Assembly: GCA_964036295.1 (NCBI GenBank)
Contig: OZ038463.1
Location: 32,937,295 to 33,001,294 of the forward strand
Length of the DNA: 64,000 nt
From: Plumapathes pennacea
Lineage: Eukaryota > Cnidaria > Anthozoa > Antipatharia > Myriopathidae
Reading direction: 5' to 3'
A model generated the notes under the pieces. It worked only from the letters and a program-made list of their open reading frames with translations, was not told the origin of the DNA and made no database searches. Shown here piece by piece: positions 11,701-23,632 of the stretch. Numbering within the stretch: position 1 is the first letter of the stretch; each line of letters begins with the position of its first letter. The position numbers and the translations under genes were made by a program.

Positions 11701-14700
11701 CACCGAGATAAGAACGTACCGGTCCATACGGTAAGTTATGGACCGGTAAAATTGACCAATCAGACCGTGTGAACTATCTATGCCATATGATAAATGGGGT
11801 CAGTTACAGATACAGTATCACGCGCCAAAACGTCGACTACACCCCACTTCATGTACGTCAGCATGAAACGTCCGTGTATAGCATACCTTCCTGTTTGCTT
11901 GCATGGTAAACCTGAATGTCAGGCACACTTTCCACACGACTCTGAATAACGGTTCTGTTTTTGCCGTTTGTTTTGTTTGCCCTTTCAATGGACTCCCTCT
12001 TCCAGTCAGTCCAGTACATATACTCATCAAATAGTGTCAAGGCAAATGGCTTGGGAAGTTTAGTGGCGACCCTCCGTCTGTTTGTTCCGTCGAGATTAGA
12101 GCATTCTATCACGTTATTCTCTGCATCCACCCAAAATAGCAGCTTGTCTTTGAAGTCTATGCTCAGCCCATTTGGACGCTTAAGGCCTTTGATTATTATC
12201 ACACGGTTTGTGCCGTCCATATCGGCTCTCTCGATGTTCGGTGAAGGACCGCCATTTGTCCAATATAGGGTGCTAAAAATATGGTAGAAATGGTAAGACA
12301 GCATTAGCTGAGAGGTGGGGAAAAAAGTAAAATATCAGTAAGAGGTAGAAGAGAATTGTATAGAAGAAAAGATGGAGTAAAGAAATAAACTTGCTCGCAG
12401 TTTTATGATATTCCTCTAAGACTAATCAACTGTGTGAGAACACACCGCAGATCACAACCTAGACTTGCTACAAGTCGACTCCACCAAACACACCAAAAAC
12501 GGACTTTGAGAACGTCTAATCGCAACCAGTGAAAAACCAGCTCTAAACAATACTAGATTGACTGCGTCGGCGTGGAGAAATACCTATAGCTTGGACAGAC
12601 TGAGGGTCAATGTGTGGAAGTTGGTCGCCGTGAAAGAATTTGAAGCTGACGTTTCGAGCGCTAACCCTTCGTCTGAGACCCTCAATCGATCCAAATTATA
12701 CGTAATCAAAATCCCCCGGGGGGGGGGGGGGGGGGGATGGGGGGGTTCTCAATAGGAATTTAGGTAGGGGGGTTCCGCTGACTCTATAAAACCCTGACCC
12801 TATTCAAGACATAAAAATGGAAATTTTGCTACCATGTCTAAGTCAAAGAGCTCTAATTTGATACCCTATTCAAGACTAAGTTTAGATAAGTTAGCCTGCG
12901 TTACACGCGTTTCCACTGGAGCATACGAAGAAATCGTGCGAAAATGGCGAGAGCAAAAATGTGGTTGAGGGGGGAGGGGAAGAGAAGAAAATCTTCGGAA
13001 AATAACCCTGTTTAAGACACGAAAATGTAAAATTTAATACCCTGTTTAAGACAGAAGACCCTGAAAATGATACCCTATCGGGCGGAACGTCCCTATATAC
13101 TGTAGGAAATATATGGGAGTACCCCTCCTCCCCCGGGTCACAACCATACTGTCACAGGTGCATAGCAAATGCCCAACCGAAACAATCACACTTGTAATCA
13201 CTTGTAAATCCAATACTGGATACTGTAAATTTTGACATCCTACAGTGTGCTACAGTACATTACTACATACCCATTAACAGGATCAAGAGCAAGGCTCCTC
13301 GGTTCCCACACGTCCTTCCAGATAAGTGTCTTCCTGTGAAGTCCATCAAGCCGGGAGACTTCAATCCGATGCTTGCCAGAATCTGTCCAGTACAGGTTTC
13401 TCCCGATCCAGTCGACTGCTATTCCATCAGGGAACCCCAGATCAACATTGACAACTCTCTCGTACCCACTGCCGTTCAGACATGCCCTGCTAATGGCTTT
13501 GACCTCGTTGTCGCTCCAGTAGATATGCATGCGTGCGACATGGAAGTCCAGAGCAAGGGCATCCTTAATACCAACCAGTGGAATAGCTCGGTCGCCATTG
13601 TGTAAATTGAGAGAAATCCGCCTGATGTCCGTTCGTTTTGAGAACAGTAGAAACGCCTCAGGTACTGGAAGACAAGGATGATTTATCAAAATACAAATTC
13701 TCCTGACATTCATTGAAGAACTGTGTGATAACCATGGTGAGAATCAGAATTGGACCAGCTTTTGTCTACGTAAAGTGAGCAATCCAAAACCAATTGCAGA
13801 ATGTAAACCACATTAGCCACAAATATTGTATGTGTTTTGCACAAGGAATCTCTGTCCAACGGGGTATGGACAGCCCCACAAACTAACATACATATATTAA
13901 CCCTAACATCTCCCAAGAGTTATCAACTTCAATTTTCTCCTTCAGTCTCTCATCAGAAATATATCATACAGTAAGAAGAACTTGGCTTTTGATACCTTGC
14001 TCAGATGAAAGCTGATTAAACTATCAATTCTCACTACATCCTTATACATTTTCTTCCTGAAAGGTTGGGAGAATCTGTATTTTGAGCTTGGGAGTCAAAG
14101 GGTTAACCAACTCACCAGTACAAGTCTTTTTATCAGGCTTGATCTCCATTCCTGTTGGGCATGCACACCGGGGTCCCGATGGAGTGTAAAGGCACAAGTG
14201 ACTACAGCCGCCATTGCTGCGCCGACATGCATTCGAACCTGGAGGATCCAATAACCAGCACAACTCAGCAAACTATCTCTCTCTCTCACACAAACAATTT
14301 ACATTGGAAACCCACTTAATCTTTGAATGCCAACTCAGCAACCGGCAGCCACCTTGGTTTTTTCTATTGCTCCCTGAGGCTTCTCCCCTCCCCCTTCCCT
14401 CCCTCCTTAATAAATGTATGTATGTATGTATCTCCCCCCCCCCCCTCCCTCTCTCCCTCCTTAATAAATGTATGTATGTATAATGTATGTACAGTACATC
14501 TGAACTCACCGTAATCCTTGCGCACACTGACTGCTTTCAAGCCCATCAAATCTGGCAGCTGCTCAATCACTTTCTTTCTGTCCTGCCCTGTTCTCTTATC
14601 AATACTCTCCAGAAACCGGCTCTGCCAGTCTGTCCAGTACAGACGATCCCCAAGCAAGGTGAAGCCAAACACATGAGGTATTCCTTTGCTCACAACAGTT

Positions 14701-17700
14701 CTCTGGTTCTGACCGTCAAGACCCATCACTACTATTTTGTCCAGCTTGGCATCAACCCAGTAAATCTTATTCTCCTCATAATCAATGCACAAACCGTTTG
14801 GCCAGACAACAGACTGATTTACCAGAACAACACGATTGCCTCCATCTAATTCTGCCCTTTCAATCTTGGGATAAGTTCCCCAGTCTGTCCAGTACATATA
14901 CCTTTTAACAACAACAAAAAAGCAAGGTTAGTCAACTTACATATTAGGCAAACCAGGATGGCAACCCAAGGAACCACATATTTTCTTCACCAAGAGGTGG
15001 GAGAATTTGTATTGAGTATTTCAGTTCCAAAAATTACACAACTCACCCTCTCTGTGGATAAAGCGCAATTGCTCTTGGCTCGAGAATGTCTTTAGATATC
15101 AGAACTTTCCGTGAGGAACCATTCAGGCGACTAACTTCTATTCTGTCAGTGCCTGTGTCTGTCCAGTACAGATTCTTTGCTATCCAGTCCACTGCCAAAC
15201 CATCTGGATGAAGTATTTCTGTTGTCACTAGTGGCTCCACAACTGCAAGCAAAACATAGTTATCTATTGAATAGAAACAGCCAAAGACAAATTTATGTGC
15301 AATAATGCACTTAAAGATGGTCGTTAGAAAGGGCTTGACTGTGACAGAAGATTTTCTTCAACACCTACCCTACTTTTTTGTCATTCATATACCTAAAAAT
15401 TGTGAAGGTTTCAACTTCCTTGATACGTTTTTAAGCTAGAAAAGCTTTTTAATCCATCTTCAAACAAAACCCGGCAGTTTATTGGCAGAGAGGTTGAGAG
15501 GAAGAATTTTGTTAATCCTGGATTAGCTTAATTGGCTTTCAAACAACAGGGCCCAAGACAGTAGTTTGTGTCTATTCTCACTACTTTCACCTAGACACAT
15601 ATAACACACAGACATCCAACACACAGGGCTACTGTACCTAGCTGACTTGCTCCGTTCATTTTAGCTCGGTTAATGCGCCGTTCCTCATCATCACTCCAAT
15701 AGATGTAGTTGTCCATAGGACTATAGTCAATAGCTATTGCATGTTTGATGTTAGAAATGGGCAGCACAACATCCGTGTGGTCAGGAGTGTCAAGAGAAAT
15801 GCGCCGAATGTCTGTCTTCCTTGCGAGCATCAGAAAATTTTTAGGGCCTGTTGAAAAAGACAAGAACTGTCAAATCTATTCTGGATCTCTAAACAATACT
15901 TTACGGGAAAACAAAATAGTTAAAGCTACAGAAAGTCATATGCACTGATTTTCAATTTTTAACTTATCAAATTAGACAAGAATAAGCCACTTCCATAATC
16001 AAGTGCAGTAGCTAAAAGTACAGGGCCTGGTTTTTCGAAGGTCGATTAAGCTAATCCAAGATTAACGAAATTCTTTCTCTCGACCTCTCTGTCATTAAAC
16101 TGCTTGGTTTTGTTCGAAGATGGATTAGAAAGCTTGTTCCAGCTTAAAACATTATCAAGAAAGTCGTTGTGGACAAAACTTTCACGTTTTCAGGCTAAAA
16201 AAAATGACAAGAAAGTTTAGACCTAATCCAGGATTAGCCTAATTGTGCTTTGAAAAACCGGGCCCAGTACTCTTGTTACTTCCCTTATAAATGGGTGGCT
16301 ATAAAAAAATAAACATCTCTGCTTAGTCTAAATTTGTTTCTACATAATATCAAACCATACCACTCTGCCAGCTAGGCCTAATCATCAAGTGACCCATTAG
16401 AATACCTCAACTAGCCTACTAACAACCTAAACTACTAAGCAAATAAAACATGCGTACAAAAACTAAAAGAATAGAACAATTTCTTACATAAACTCTGGTG
16501 TGGTACAAAGATTCCCTCCACTGAAAAATGTTGTACAGTACTTGAACACATGTAAAAATATAGTAATTTTACATGTGTTATATCAGCCAAGCAGTGATCT
16601 TGCATCTTTTCACATTTCTTAGTGGCAGAAATCTCTGCATCAAACCAGAGTTTATTAAGTAAACAGAATAATACACGGACGCTTGGAGATATGAAATATA
16701 TCTTCTCATGTTCATGTCGATATAGAGATGAACACTCAACGATAAATCTCCACATGCCCACATATTATTCTCTATTATATAATGACGATGACAATAAATG
16801 ATTATTTTGCTGTTTATACAAACCTTTCTCGCAGTTCTTTCCATCTTTCTGGAGTCGAACTCCAGTTGGGCATGCACATGTCTTTCTCCCTTTTGGGGCC
16901 AACAGGCACAGATGAGAGCAGTCCCCATTTCTGGAGGCACAGGGATTGAGTGCTAGAAAATGAAATTGAAAGAAAGTGTTAATTTGTTGCAGAGGTAGTT
17001 AGTTAGTCTGTCTACCTTACAAGGGGCTAGCACAGCAAGTTCTATAGCTCACACCTCACCGTCTCACTCCTGGGTTCATAACAAATTCTCCCAACTGTTC
17101 AAGGAGCAAAATGTATGAAATAGGGTAGTGAGAATTGATACCTCAATCAGCTTTTGTCCAGGGTTCACATAACAAAATTCCATAACTTTTCAGTGACTTA
17201 TAAAATAGTCCCATGACCTCAAAACAATGAGCAAAATTTCCTGGCAGCCAAAGATTTTGATGTTTAGTGCAAAGCTCAAAGCTAATACAATTCAGATAAA
17301 AATCTGAAATTCCATGAATTTTCAGGAACAACTTGATGTAATAGCACAAAGTGGTCCCAAAGTTGGCATGAGTTGGTACAGTAGTACCGTTTGGCCAGGG
17401 CTTAACACATGGAGTTGGTGAGCTCATCTAATACTTGTACCAACCTCGAGGCCGTGCACGCTGCCTGCCAGGTTCATACACATGAATGTCCATGGGGGAG
17501 TAGATATTAGTCATCACAAACTGTAAATTCTGCCCATTCTTCTTGTTACAGGAAACTACAGCCATGGCATTCCAGTCTGTCCAATAAACGACACTTTCAT
17601 AGACGGACAGTGCAAACGGATGAGGCAAGTGGACTGAACCCTGTAATATTGTCTGGCGGTTCAAGCCGTTGTAATCTGCACGTGCAATGTAATTAAGTTT

Positions 17701-20700
17701 TGCATCAGTCCAGTAGATTTTTCTGGCGTTGTAATCCAGTGTTAGTCCATTTGGCCAGTAAATATTGTCGGACACTATTGTTGTTCTGTTACTGCCGTCC
17801 ATCCCTGCTTTCTCAATCTTGGCATTTTCACCCCAGTCAGTCCAGAACATGAATCTATAAAAGCAAAAGAATGGGTTAGACAAAGATACTGAAAAGCATA
17901 AAACAAAATTCAATTTATAAAAATTGAGAACAAATCAGAAAAAAGTGACAATGAAAATAAAGTGGACAAATATATATACATTTTATGAAATAACTATAAT
18001 ACTACACACATTCTGATTGGCTAAATAACCGTGTAAGATGAGAGTATATTACATGCCGATGTGATACGTGATGTATTTTATTGACTAAATTACTTTATAA
18101 AAGAAATATGGCAGGCTTGTGATTTCCCTGGGCTACTCTTGTGTTCTCCCAACTTCCAGCATGTTTAGATGAGGCTACATTACACAGGAACATGTTACAT
18201 ATTTCTTAAATACTGGTACAAAGAATGAGTTAGACAGAAATAAGGACTTGAAAACAAAACTAAACCATATAAAAACATTTAAATAATAGGTCAGAAAAAA
18301 ATGCGATAAAATAAAAAAAGGATAGAAACAAAAAAAAAAAAGAGAGAGATTATGGTAACCATTTCACTCCAAAGAGTGATCAACTTCAATTTATCACCAG
18401 AAATAAATCAAACAATTTGGGGACCTTGATTATTTCAGATGAAAGCTGAATGAACCATCAATTCTCATTACATCAATCATACTTTTTCTTCTGGAATCGT
18501 TGGGAGAATCTTTATTATGAACATGGCAATGAAAGGATTAAAAATCAGTAAGACAAAAGTAACACTTTGATATCTCAATAACAAGGTCACATACATCACT
18601 GGCAAGAAAGAGCTTCGAGGAAACACAAAACCTCAGATCTAGTTTCAGACAAAGCCCGACAGACACAACAGCCAGTCTACCCAGACACGATATAAACCAT
18701 AACATAGCATCCGTTTCCTAAAGCCACTGAGTAATCTCACAAGTTGACAATATTGAGCCTGCAGATCTTTAATTCCAGTGAGCTGATCCAAAACACAGAT
18801 GTATCCTTTACTGCTTGACTGGTCTAGTCCAATAATTATGTTAACTTTTCTAACCAGTCTTTCTAGCGCACTCTCATTCTCTCTTGTAACTTCGTTAAGA
18901 GAATTCTATGATATTTAATGGGCAATATTATGATATGAAAACAATTTAAAAACTGAATATATTAAAAAATGTTCAAGCGATCAATTTTTCTTTTCCTTTG
19001 CAGCACTATGCATAATACAGTATTTTTCATTTTATATGCATGTCATGTGCCTGCCAAGAAGAAACTCTTTTAAATCAAGGTACAGAACTCAAACATGATA
19101 ATATTACCTTTCTGATTAGAGATGGGACCCGAAATGTTCAGCATAACCCACTAGACCTGGTATGGTAACCCTCTACTAAATTAGTGTAAGAAATGTGTGT
19201 AAGGTCCCAAATACTTTTACATTCAAGTACATATCATCATATTCTAGTAACGTCCGAGACTCTTAAACTAAAAGTTTTCACATAACCATAAAGGATTCCA
19301 ATCAATACACAAGTTCAAGCTCCAAGCTTATACAAGCTCCAAAGTCTGAACACTGCATAAAACAAATTAAACCATCAGAGCATATAACTTGGAAAACTCT
19401 GCTTTGGCTGTGCATTTGTACACTGTGAAGTTTAATTTTATATTATTATAAATACTGGTAAGTCAATTCATATCCTACAGTATGACCTTGACTGTGGTTT
19501 CTGGTTGAATGTCAACAACATAATGCCTAAGGGAATCATTTCACCGCAATGTCAAAAACATTTTACGCAAGCGTCCATGAACTTTTCAGGCAGCTCAGGA
19601 TACATAGAATAAAACTGTTAACAATCAGACAAACAAACAGCAACAAAATAAAGTAGTTGTACACACACAAACTCAAATAAACAAACAAAACACCTTAAAA
19701 TTCCTTAGTTCACTTTGCCATAAAACTGCACCACTCTATGAAACATTCCTCTGGCTAAACTATGACCATTCAATTTGCAGCCAATTTAGGAAATCAAGCT
19801 TTATTTCTTCAAATCCACTTTTTCATTGACAACTTTTAGTACTGTGGCATCTGGGGAATCTGCTATAACCTGAATCTAACTTACTATTTGACTGACAATA
19901 AAAACACACATGTAGGCGTATACACAACAGATTGCAACTTTGTTAATTCTAATCGAAGAAATTCCTGTGACTAAAAAAAGTTCAGAGGTGATTTCTTATC
20001 GATAAGTGAACAACATAATTTGAGAACTTCATGTGTGAAAGGAAGGAATGTTAACTATTATAGCAAAGTGTCCAAGTTTAGCACTGTTGAATATGATAGC
20101 ACAATTTGGCTAACATCCAAACAAAAAATAACAAAACACACTGAAAACAGCACAAGAAAGCATTTTTCTTGTCAATATGACTGCACAAATGCATCCTGAA
20201 TAACAACACTTGCTATTTTCTTTTCACAACTGGGGATTTGAAAGTTTTTCTTTTGGTCAGATTAAAGTAAATTCCACCAGATCAATCTGAATAAATAGTT
20301 AAATGTCTGGAAGACATCTCAGGAAATACAGTAAGCCCCATAGTAAGATAATGCAGTGTTTAATCCTCAGTGATAATCTGTAAGAGCCGGTATCAAATTT
20401 ACAACATGATGATGAAGGAATGCACAGGTAAAGATTCTGCTACAGAAAAAAAAAAAAGTTACCATATATGGTACCCCAAAATCTTAATACATGCAGGTTT
20501 TGTATTTAATTGCTATGCATCAGGCACCATAAACTGACTTTTCTTTTCTTTGGCTTTGTACAACATCTTCATAAACTTTGGGCAAAGAAGTAGCAGAGGA
20601 TCCTGCATTTATGTTTTTGTGTTAAGATCACTACACAATTTCACCCCTCCCATTCACAAGTCATCCTTCTACAACACAAACCTCTGGTGTATAAAACTAC

Positions 20701-22622
20701 TGTATATTGCATAATACATCTTCAAGAAGGAGAACTGTGAATCAGCAGATGAATCTGAAGTCTGTAATTAGGGAGTGTGAACAGCCTCTGGGAACAAAGC
20801 CCAATTAGAGGCACATTCATTAATACCTCGATACTATACAAAAGCTCAAATGGAAGGGAAGGTTCTCCTTTGTGTAATGCAATTACTATTCTGTGTCTTG
20901 TATTGGCCCTCCAATGTGACCTTCAAAAGCAACTAACACAAAAAGGTGGTCCATTTACTAATGCAATGATGGGCCATCAAGTTCCAAAGAAGAGATAAGG
21001 GTCACATACGAACCTCAATATCGTTATGAACGCTTCCACACCCAAAACCGACACAAGGTCAAGATATATCGACTCTCGGCCCAAAAACGAAAGAATGTTT
21101 GCAGCTGCTAATGCAAATCTTATTTCACAATAGTGACACATGCAAAAAGGCAGGTTTTCAAAGAGATGGTAATATCTGCTAAAACACACATAGACGTACA
21201 ACGACCAAACAAGAAACTTGGTAATGCAAAAATTCCTTCACAGATTCCTGCATGTCGCGAGGACAATTATATAAACATAAATAAAGGACTTCTGTAAATA
21301 CCTGAGGGATCCTAAATGTTTAGGACAGAAGCTCAGCTGGAACTCTGTTCACGCTAATACACTTTTAATTGAACGAAAATTAATTAGAAGATGCAAAAGA
21401 ATCGCGGGTCAAATGAAAGCGACGCGCGTTCCGTGAGGAACCAACGACCGTGATGCGGAAATGTTCTAATGCAGACGTTATTTCCGCTAAACTTCTACTA
21501 GCAGAATGAAATGCAATTAAAATGACCTACCCAGTCAGAGGGTCCAATGCAATAGCCCTTGGCTGCTCAAGATCTTCCCAAAATAAGACTTTTCGCTGAC
21601 TGCCATCGAGATTTGACACCTCTATCCGGTTCGTTTCCCAGTCGGAGTCTCTCAAATCCGTCCAATACAGCTTCTTCGTTACCCAGTCGACTGCAAGTCC
21701 TTCTGGTCTTCTAAGACCTACAGATATAACATCCTCGGCTCTTCTGTTCACTGCCGAGATGCGTGTTCTTTTGATTTTCTGTTCATTGACATCTGTCCAA
21801 AACACCAAACCCTCCTTGTAGTAAAAGTCGAGTGCAATAGCATCTTCCAAGCCGTCAACTATTATGGTTTCATTTGGTTTCTTAGGGTTTGTCGTGCTAA
21901 TCATCCTGATGTCCTTGCGATCGGCGTAAATTAACCTTGTGGGCGAGGATGGAGCTGAGAAAAGGGAAAAAGGAGCGTGAATATTAAAACAGAATTAGCA
22001 ACATGCATCTACAAACACCGAGGTAAAAGCTATAAAAGCACTGGCCGTGCAAAAAACGGCGAGACAAATCCATCATGTAGCACGCACTAATTCGAATTAC
22101 ATGTTCGACGGGGATTTGCTAAAAAGTCTGTAAATACACAGGAGAACATGATTCGCAGGCTTCAAGGCGAAGCAGTTGGAAGTGACCTTGCATACACGTA
22201 CAGATTTTCATTCAATTGCCACCTAAAGATCGTATGGCTCCGGGATTCGCAGACACTATTAATAAAACACTGCTGTTGACTACTCATTTATAACTGTGCC
22301 TTCAAACGGTACCTCCATTGCACGTACTCTCACAGTTGGCGGTTGTAAACAACATTTACAGAGAATTCAGAATCAAAAGCGCTGAATCACACCTCAGGTA
22401 CACAAGAAATCGAATTACAGTTCCAAATCCCGCCACGTGCAAATGCATTTTCACTGGCTTCTTGAGGTACTCAAGTTCACGTCGTCGACATATCACAAAT
22501 GCAGGTTATGGGTGATCAAAGTCACCCGAAGAATCCTTGCCGAACATAAACACGAAACCAAAAAAATAAAAACTTCTGGGAGCCGAAAGTCGCAAACACA
22601 ATAACCTAGGTCGCGCTGTCAT
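4038..22622 (-). CDS. LRP6: LRP5/6-type Wnt co-receptor, 19 coding exons
   Basis: This is a single-pass plasma-membrane receptor of the LRP5/6/Arrow family. The family binds Wnt together with Frizzled and recruits Axin and GSK3 through phosphorylated PPPSP motifs. Coding exons in transcript order: 22622-22526, 21954-21531, 17854-17445, 16952-16824, 15847-15638, 15242-15047, 14901-14510, 14238-14116, 13664-13271, 12272-11887, 11153-11025, 10420-10021, 9217-9021, 8134-7928, 7239-7120, 6654-6544, 5672-5550, 5129-5004, 4885-4038. Splice phases agree at every junction and sum to 5022 nt, or 1673 residues plus TAG, close to vertebrate LRP6. Module order is four propeller+EGF pairs, three LDLa modules, a membrane helix and a five-motif tail, as in the family. 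The first exon is the least certain. LRP5 versus LRP6 cannot be separated; an invertebrate ancestor of both is likely. Confidence 0.93.
5004..6654 (-). CDS. LRP6: LRP5/6 exons 16-18: three LDLR class A modules
   Basis: Each exon carries one LDLa module: 6654-6544 (CSPEEFSC...[14 protein letters not shown]), 5672-5550 (CKEGFWRC...[13 protein letters not shown]) and 5129-5004 (CQPDYVHC...[16 protein letters not shown]). All three have phase 2-1 boundaries and six cysteines. Modules 2 and 3 keep the acidic calcium-binding DCxDGSDE ending. Module 1 is two residues short there (DCSNDE), so its calcium site may be altered. The modules occupy residues ~1272-1391, directly before the membrane segment. 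Confidence 0.92.
5730..5772. repeat. (GA)n microsatellite
   Basis: An uninterrupted GA dinucleotide run of about 40 bases in the LRP5/6 intron just upstream (in transcript sense) of the LDLa2 exon. Confidence 0.9.
6914..7065. mobile_element. MITE with CAGTAGAACCCCG termini (pogo/Tc1-like)
   Basis: The left end CAGTAGAACCCCGCTAT and the right end ACGGGGTTCTACTG form terminal inverted repeats of about 14-20 bases, with a further internal copy of TTCGAAATAGCGGGG. The right end is followed by TA. CAGT ends next to TA are typical of Tc1/mariner-pogo elements. No transposase is present. It lies in the LRP5/6 intron between the EGF4 and LDLa1 exons. A related element is at 60066-60239. Confidence 0.65.
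7120..10420 (-). CDS. LRP6: LRP5/6 exons 12-15: beta-propeller 4 and EGF4
   Basis: Exons 10420-10021, 9217-9021 and 8134-7928 encode propeller 4 (residues ~964-1231), with [72 protein letters not shown] and [14 protein letters not shown]. This propeller shows the most diverged YWTD motifs, as is usual in the family. Exon 7239-7120 is EGF4 ([15 protein letters not shown]...CSCPMGM, residues ~1232-1271). At the exon 13 donor two GT sites lie four bases apart; only the upstream one (exon end 9021) avoids an immediate stop in exon 14. Confidence 0.9.
8399..8663. mobile_element. MITE-like element with TTAAAGAGACC termini
   Basis: TTAAAGAGACCCTTCACCA at the left and TGTGAGAAGGTCTCTTTAA at the right are inverted repeats framing about 265 bp in the LRP5/6 intron between exons 13 and 14. 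It is non-coding. It also contains a small inverted repeat around TTTTCGTATCTTACGAAAA. Confidence 0.65.
9281..9417. mobile_element. 137-bp MITE flanked by TA
   Basis: CAGTCAACTTTCTCTGAGGC at the left and GTCCGCTTAGAGAGAGTTG...ATTG at the right are inverted repeats. TA dinucleotides flank both ends (9279-9280 and 9418-9419), as expected for a Tc1/mariner-type insertion. It is in the LRP5/6 intron just upstream of exon 13. Confidence 0.7.
9700..10010. mobile_element. Probable retroelement fragment with hammerhead-like motif
   Basis: The stretch contains TGACGTTTCGACTCCC...GGAAGTCATCTTCAG at 9835-9878. Read on the minus strand this gives CTGAAGA, a 7-bp hairpin stem (GACTTCC/GGGAGTC) and then GAAAC, resembling the hammerhead ribozyme core. 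Hammerhead motifs are known from Penelope-like and other retroelements of invertebrates. Assigning this fragment to such an element is inference. It is in the intron between LRP5/6 exons 12 and 13. Confidence 0.4.
11025..13664 (-). CDS. LRP6: LRP5/6 exons 9-11: beta-propeller 3 and EGF3
   Basis: Exons 13664-13271 and 12272-11887 encode propeller 3 (residues ~661-920), with [73 protein letters not shown] and [20 protein letters not shown]. Exon 11153-11025 encodes EGF3 ([16 protein letters not shown], residues ~921-963). In the family, propellers 3-4 carry the Wnt3a- and DKK1-binding half of the ectodomain. Confidence 0.92.
11243..11440. repeat. Degenerate ACCGACCAC minisatellite
   Basis: About 200 bases of short units such as CATACCGACCACGTT and ACCGACCACA lie in the LRP5/6 intron upstream of the EGF3 exon. 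Unit length alternates around 10-16 bases. Open frames across it are a by-product of the repeat. Confidence 0.8.
12713..13138. repeat. G-run/C-run bounded interspersed repeat, copy 1
   Basis: It begins with a long G homopolymer after CCCCC and ends in GGGAGTACCCCTCCTCCCCCGGG. Inside are repeated phrases of the type CCCTATTCAAGAC and GATACCCT. Related copies occur at ~23633-23870, ~33823-34045 and ~45690-46200. It appears to be a non-autonomous dispersed repeat; its class is unknown. This copy sits in the intron between LRP5/6 exons 9 and 10. Confidence 0.6.
14116..15847 (-). CDS. LRP6: LRP5/6 exons 5-8: beta-propeller 2 and EGF2
   Basis: Exons 15847-15638, 15242-15047 and 14901-14510 make propeller 2 (residues ~354-619), with [56 protein letters not shown] and [16 protein letters not shown]. 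Exon 14238-14116 is EGF2 ([20 protein letters not shown], residues ~620-660). Splitting this propeller into three exons, with the EGF module on its own exon, matches the arrangement I recall for the vertebrate genes. A duplicated C-rich/GTAT-rich patch lies in the intron directly after the exon 7 donor (~14397-14492). Confidence 0.92.
15310..15558. mobile_element. MITE fragment related to the 16.0-kb element
   Basis: The right part (ATCCATCTTCAAACAAAACC ... TTAATCCTGGATTAGCTTAATTGGCTTTCAAACAACAGGGCCC) matches the reverse complement of the element at 16023-16264. Its left end is diverged. It lies in the adjacent LRP5/6 intron. Confidence 0.5.
16023..16264. mobile_element. MITE with GGGCCTGGTTTTTCGAAG termini
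   Basis: The left end GGGCCTGGTTTTTCGAAG and the right end CTTTGAAAAACCGGGCCC are inverted repeats. An internal AATCCAAGATTA / AATCCAGGATTA pair continues the arms. It is non-coding, ~240 bp, in an LRP5/6 intron. Confidence 0.7.
16824..21954 (-). CDS. LRP6: LRP5/6 exons 2-4: beta-propeller 1 and EGF1
   Basis: Exons 21954-21531 and 17854-17445 encode the first six-bladed YWTD propeller (residues ~33-310). Blade motifs include [42 protein letters not shown] and [14 protein letters not shown]. Exon 16952-16824 encodes the first EGF-like module ([16 protein letters not shown] with six cysteines, residues ~311-353). The intron between exons 2 and 3 (17855-21530) is 3.7 kb and holds no exon that I can see. 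In the family this propeller is one of the Wnt- and DKK/sclerostin-binding surfaces. The exon 3 donor, GTTGGT, is weak but is the only one that keeps frame into EGF1. Confidence 0.92.
17855..21530. other. Large LRP5/6 intron without recognised exons
   Basis: This 3.7-kb AT-rich interval separates the two exons of propeller 1. I looked for extra YWTD, EGF or LDLa coding on both strands and saw none. The flanking exons join in frame ([11 protein letters not shown]), so no further exon is needed. Confidence 0.6.
22526..22622 (-). CDS. LRP6: LRP5/6 exon 1: start codon and signal peptide (predicted)
   Basis: ATG at 22622-22620 opens a 32-codon stretch. It has a basic, Leu-rich start ([12 protein letters not shown]) and a hydrophobic core ([10 protein letters not shown]), then GKDSS. 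The donor G|GTGACT leaves one base that joins in phase with exon 2 at 21954 to give ...[19 protein letters not shown], the usual lead into the first propeller. The hydrophobic segment fits a signal peptide. The donor is only moderately good, and no transcript supports the choice. Confidence 0.5.
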
Positions 22623-23632
22623 TATATTCGCCGCGGCTCCCTTGTGTTTGCAATCACAACAAAAATCAAAATGGAGGCCACAGTCAACAAGTGAGTAGAA
22701 ATGCTCAGCTGGAACTGATCTTGTAGGGACCGCGGGTGGTATATCGTGTGCAGCAGCGACTCTTCTGGGTGATAATATATCGCATGGTGGACACAACTCG
22801 CCAAAACTTTAGTTCTAAAGAAGAGATGTCGGCACCAAGCGTATCGATATCACGCAGAACTATACAAGCGAACGAGCACAACATTTCAAAGACGTTCTTA
22901 CCGAACACAAGCCATGGGAATTGGCAAAGCAGACAAACGAACGCTAGTGGCCTCATGGTACACTATCTCCGCGGTAGTTTCCACATCAGACGAGACAATT
23001 CCAAGCATCGAAAGACGCAATCTCAACAACATCCATTAATTCTGAGAGCGAAAACCCAACGCACATAGAATATGTATTCGGCTTGATCGGCCGCCTCAAG
23101 AGCCTTTGTGCGACACGAACACTGCCGACCAATGACGAACACTGCCGACCAATCACGGTCAAAACCGACAATCACGAACAATGCCGACCAATCAAGAACG
23201 GCGTTCGGGCTGGATCACGTGCTCAGAGTGACGTTTGTGGGGCCAAGTTATTAGGCAAACAGCCAGGAACAATGCAGAAGCACAAAAGATTTTGTAAACA
23301 GTTCTCGATCTATTGCAGGGAGTTGATCTGCCCCTCGCACGAAAAATACGTTTTAGCCGTCGAGAACGTCCTTTTCGCGCCCAAAATAGAGCTGCTCAGC
23401 TGGCCAATTACTGAGTTGAGCTGTCAATCAAATATTACACTTGGCCTTTCAACACATCACTGTGCAGTAAATTTAGAAAAACAAATAACAAGTAACCAAT
23501 GCTTTTCATAAAGACAAACTTTTTTATCCTCCAACGTTCTTTTTTCTTTTCCTTTTCTTTTGTTATTATTATTTTTTTTTTTTTCGCCCTTCCCCTCCTC
23601 TCCTCACCAAGCCCAATACAGCGTGGCTTATA

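Noticed and set aside
22622-22804. Alternative LRP5/6 start in a 60-codon frame with a hydrophobic LLTVASILIFVVIA segment
   Set aside because: It looks signal-like, but the frame ends in a stop and I found no donor giving the phase needed to reach exon 2.
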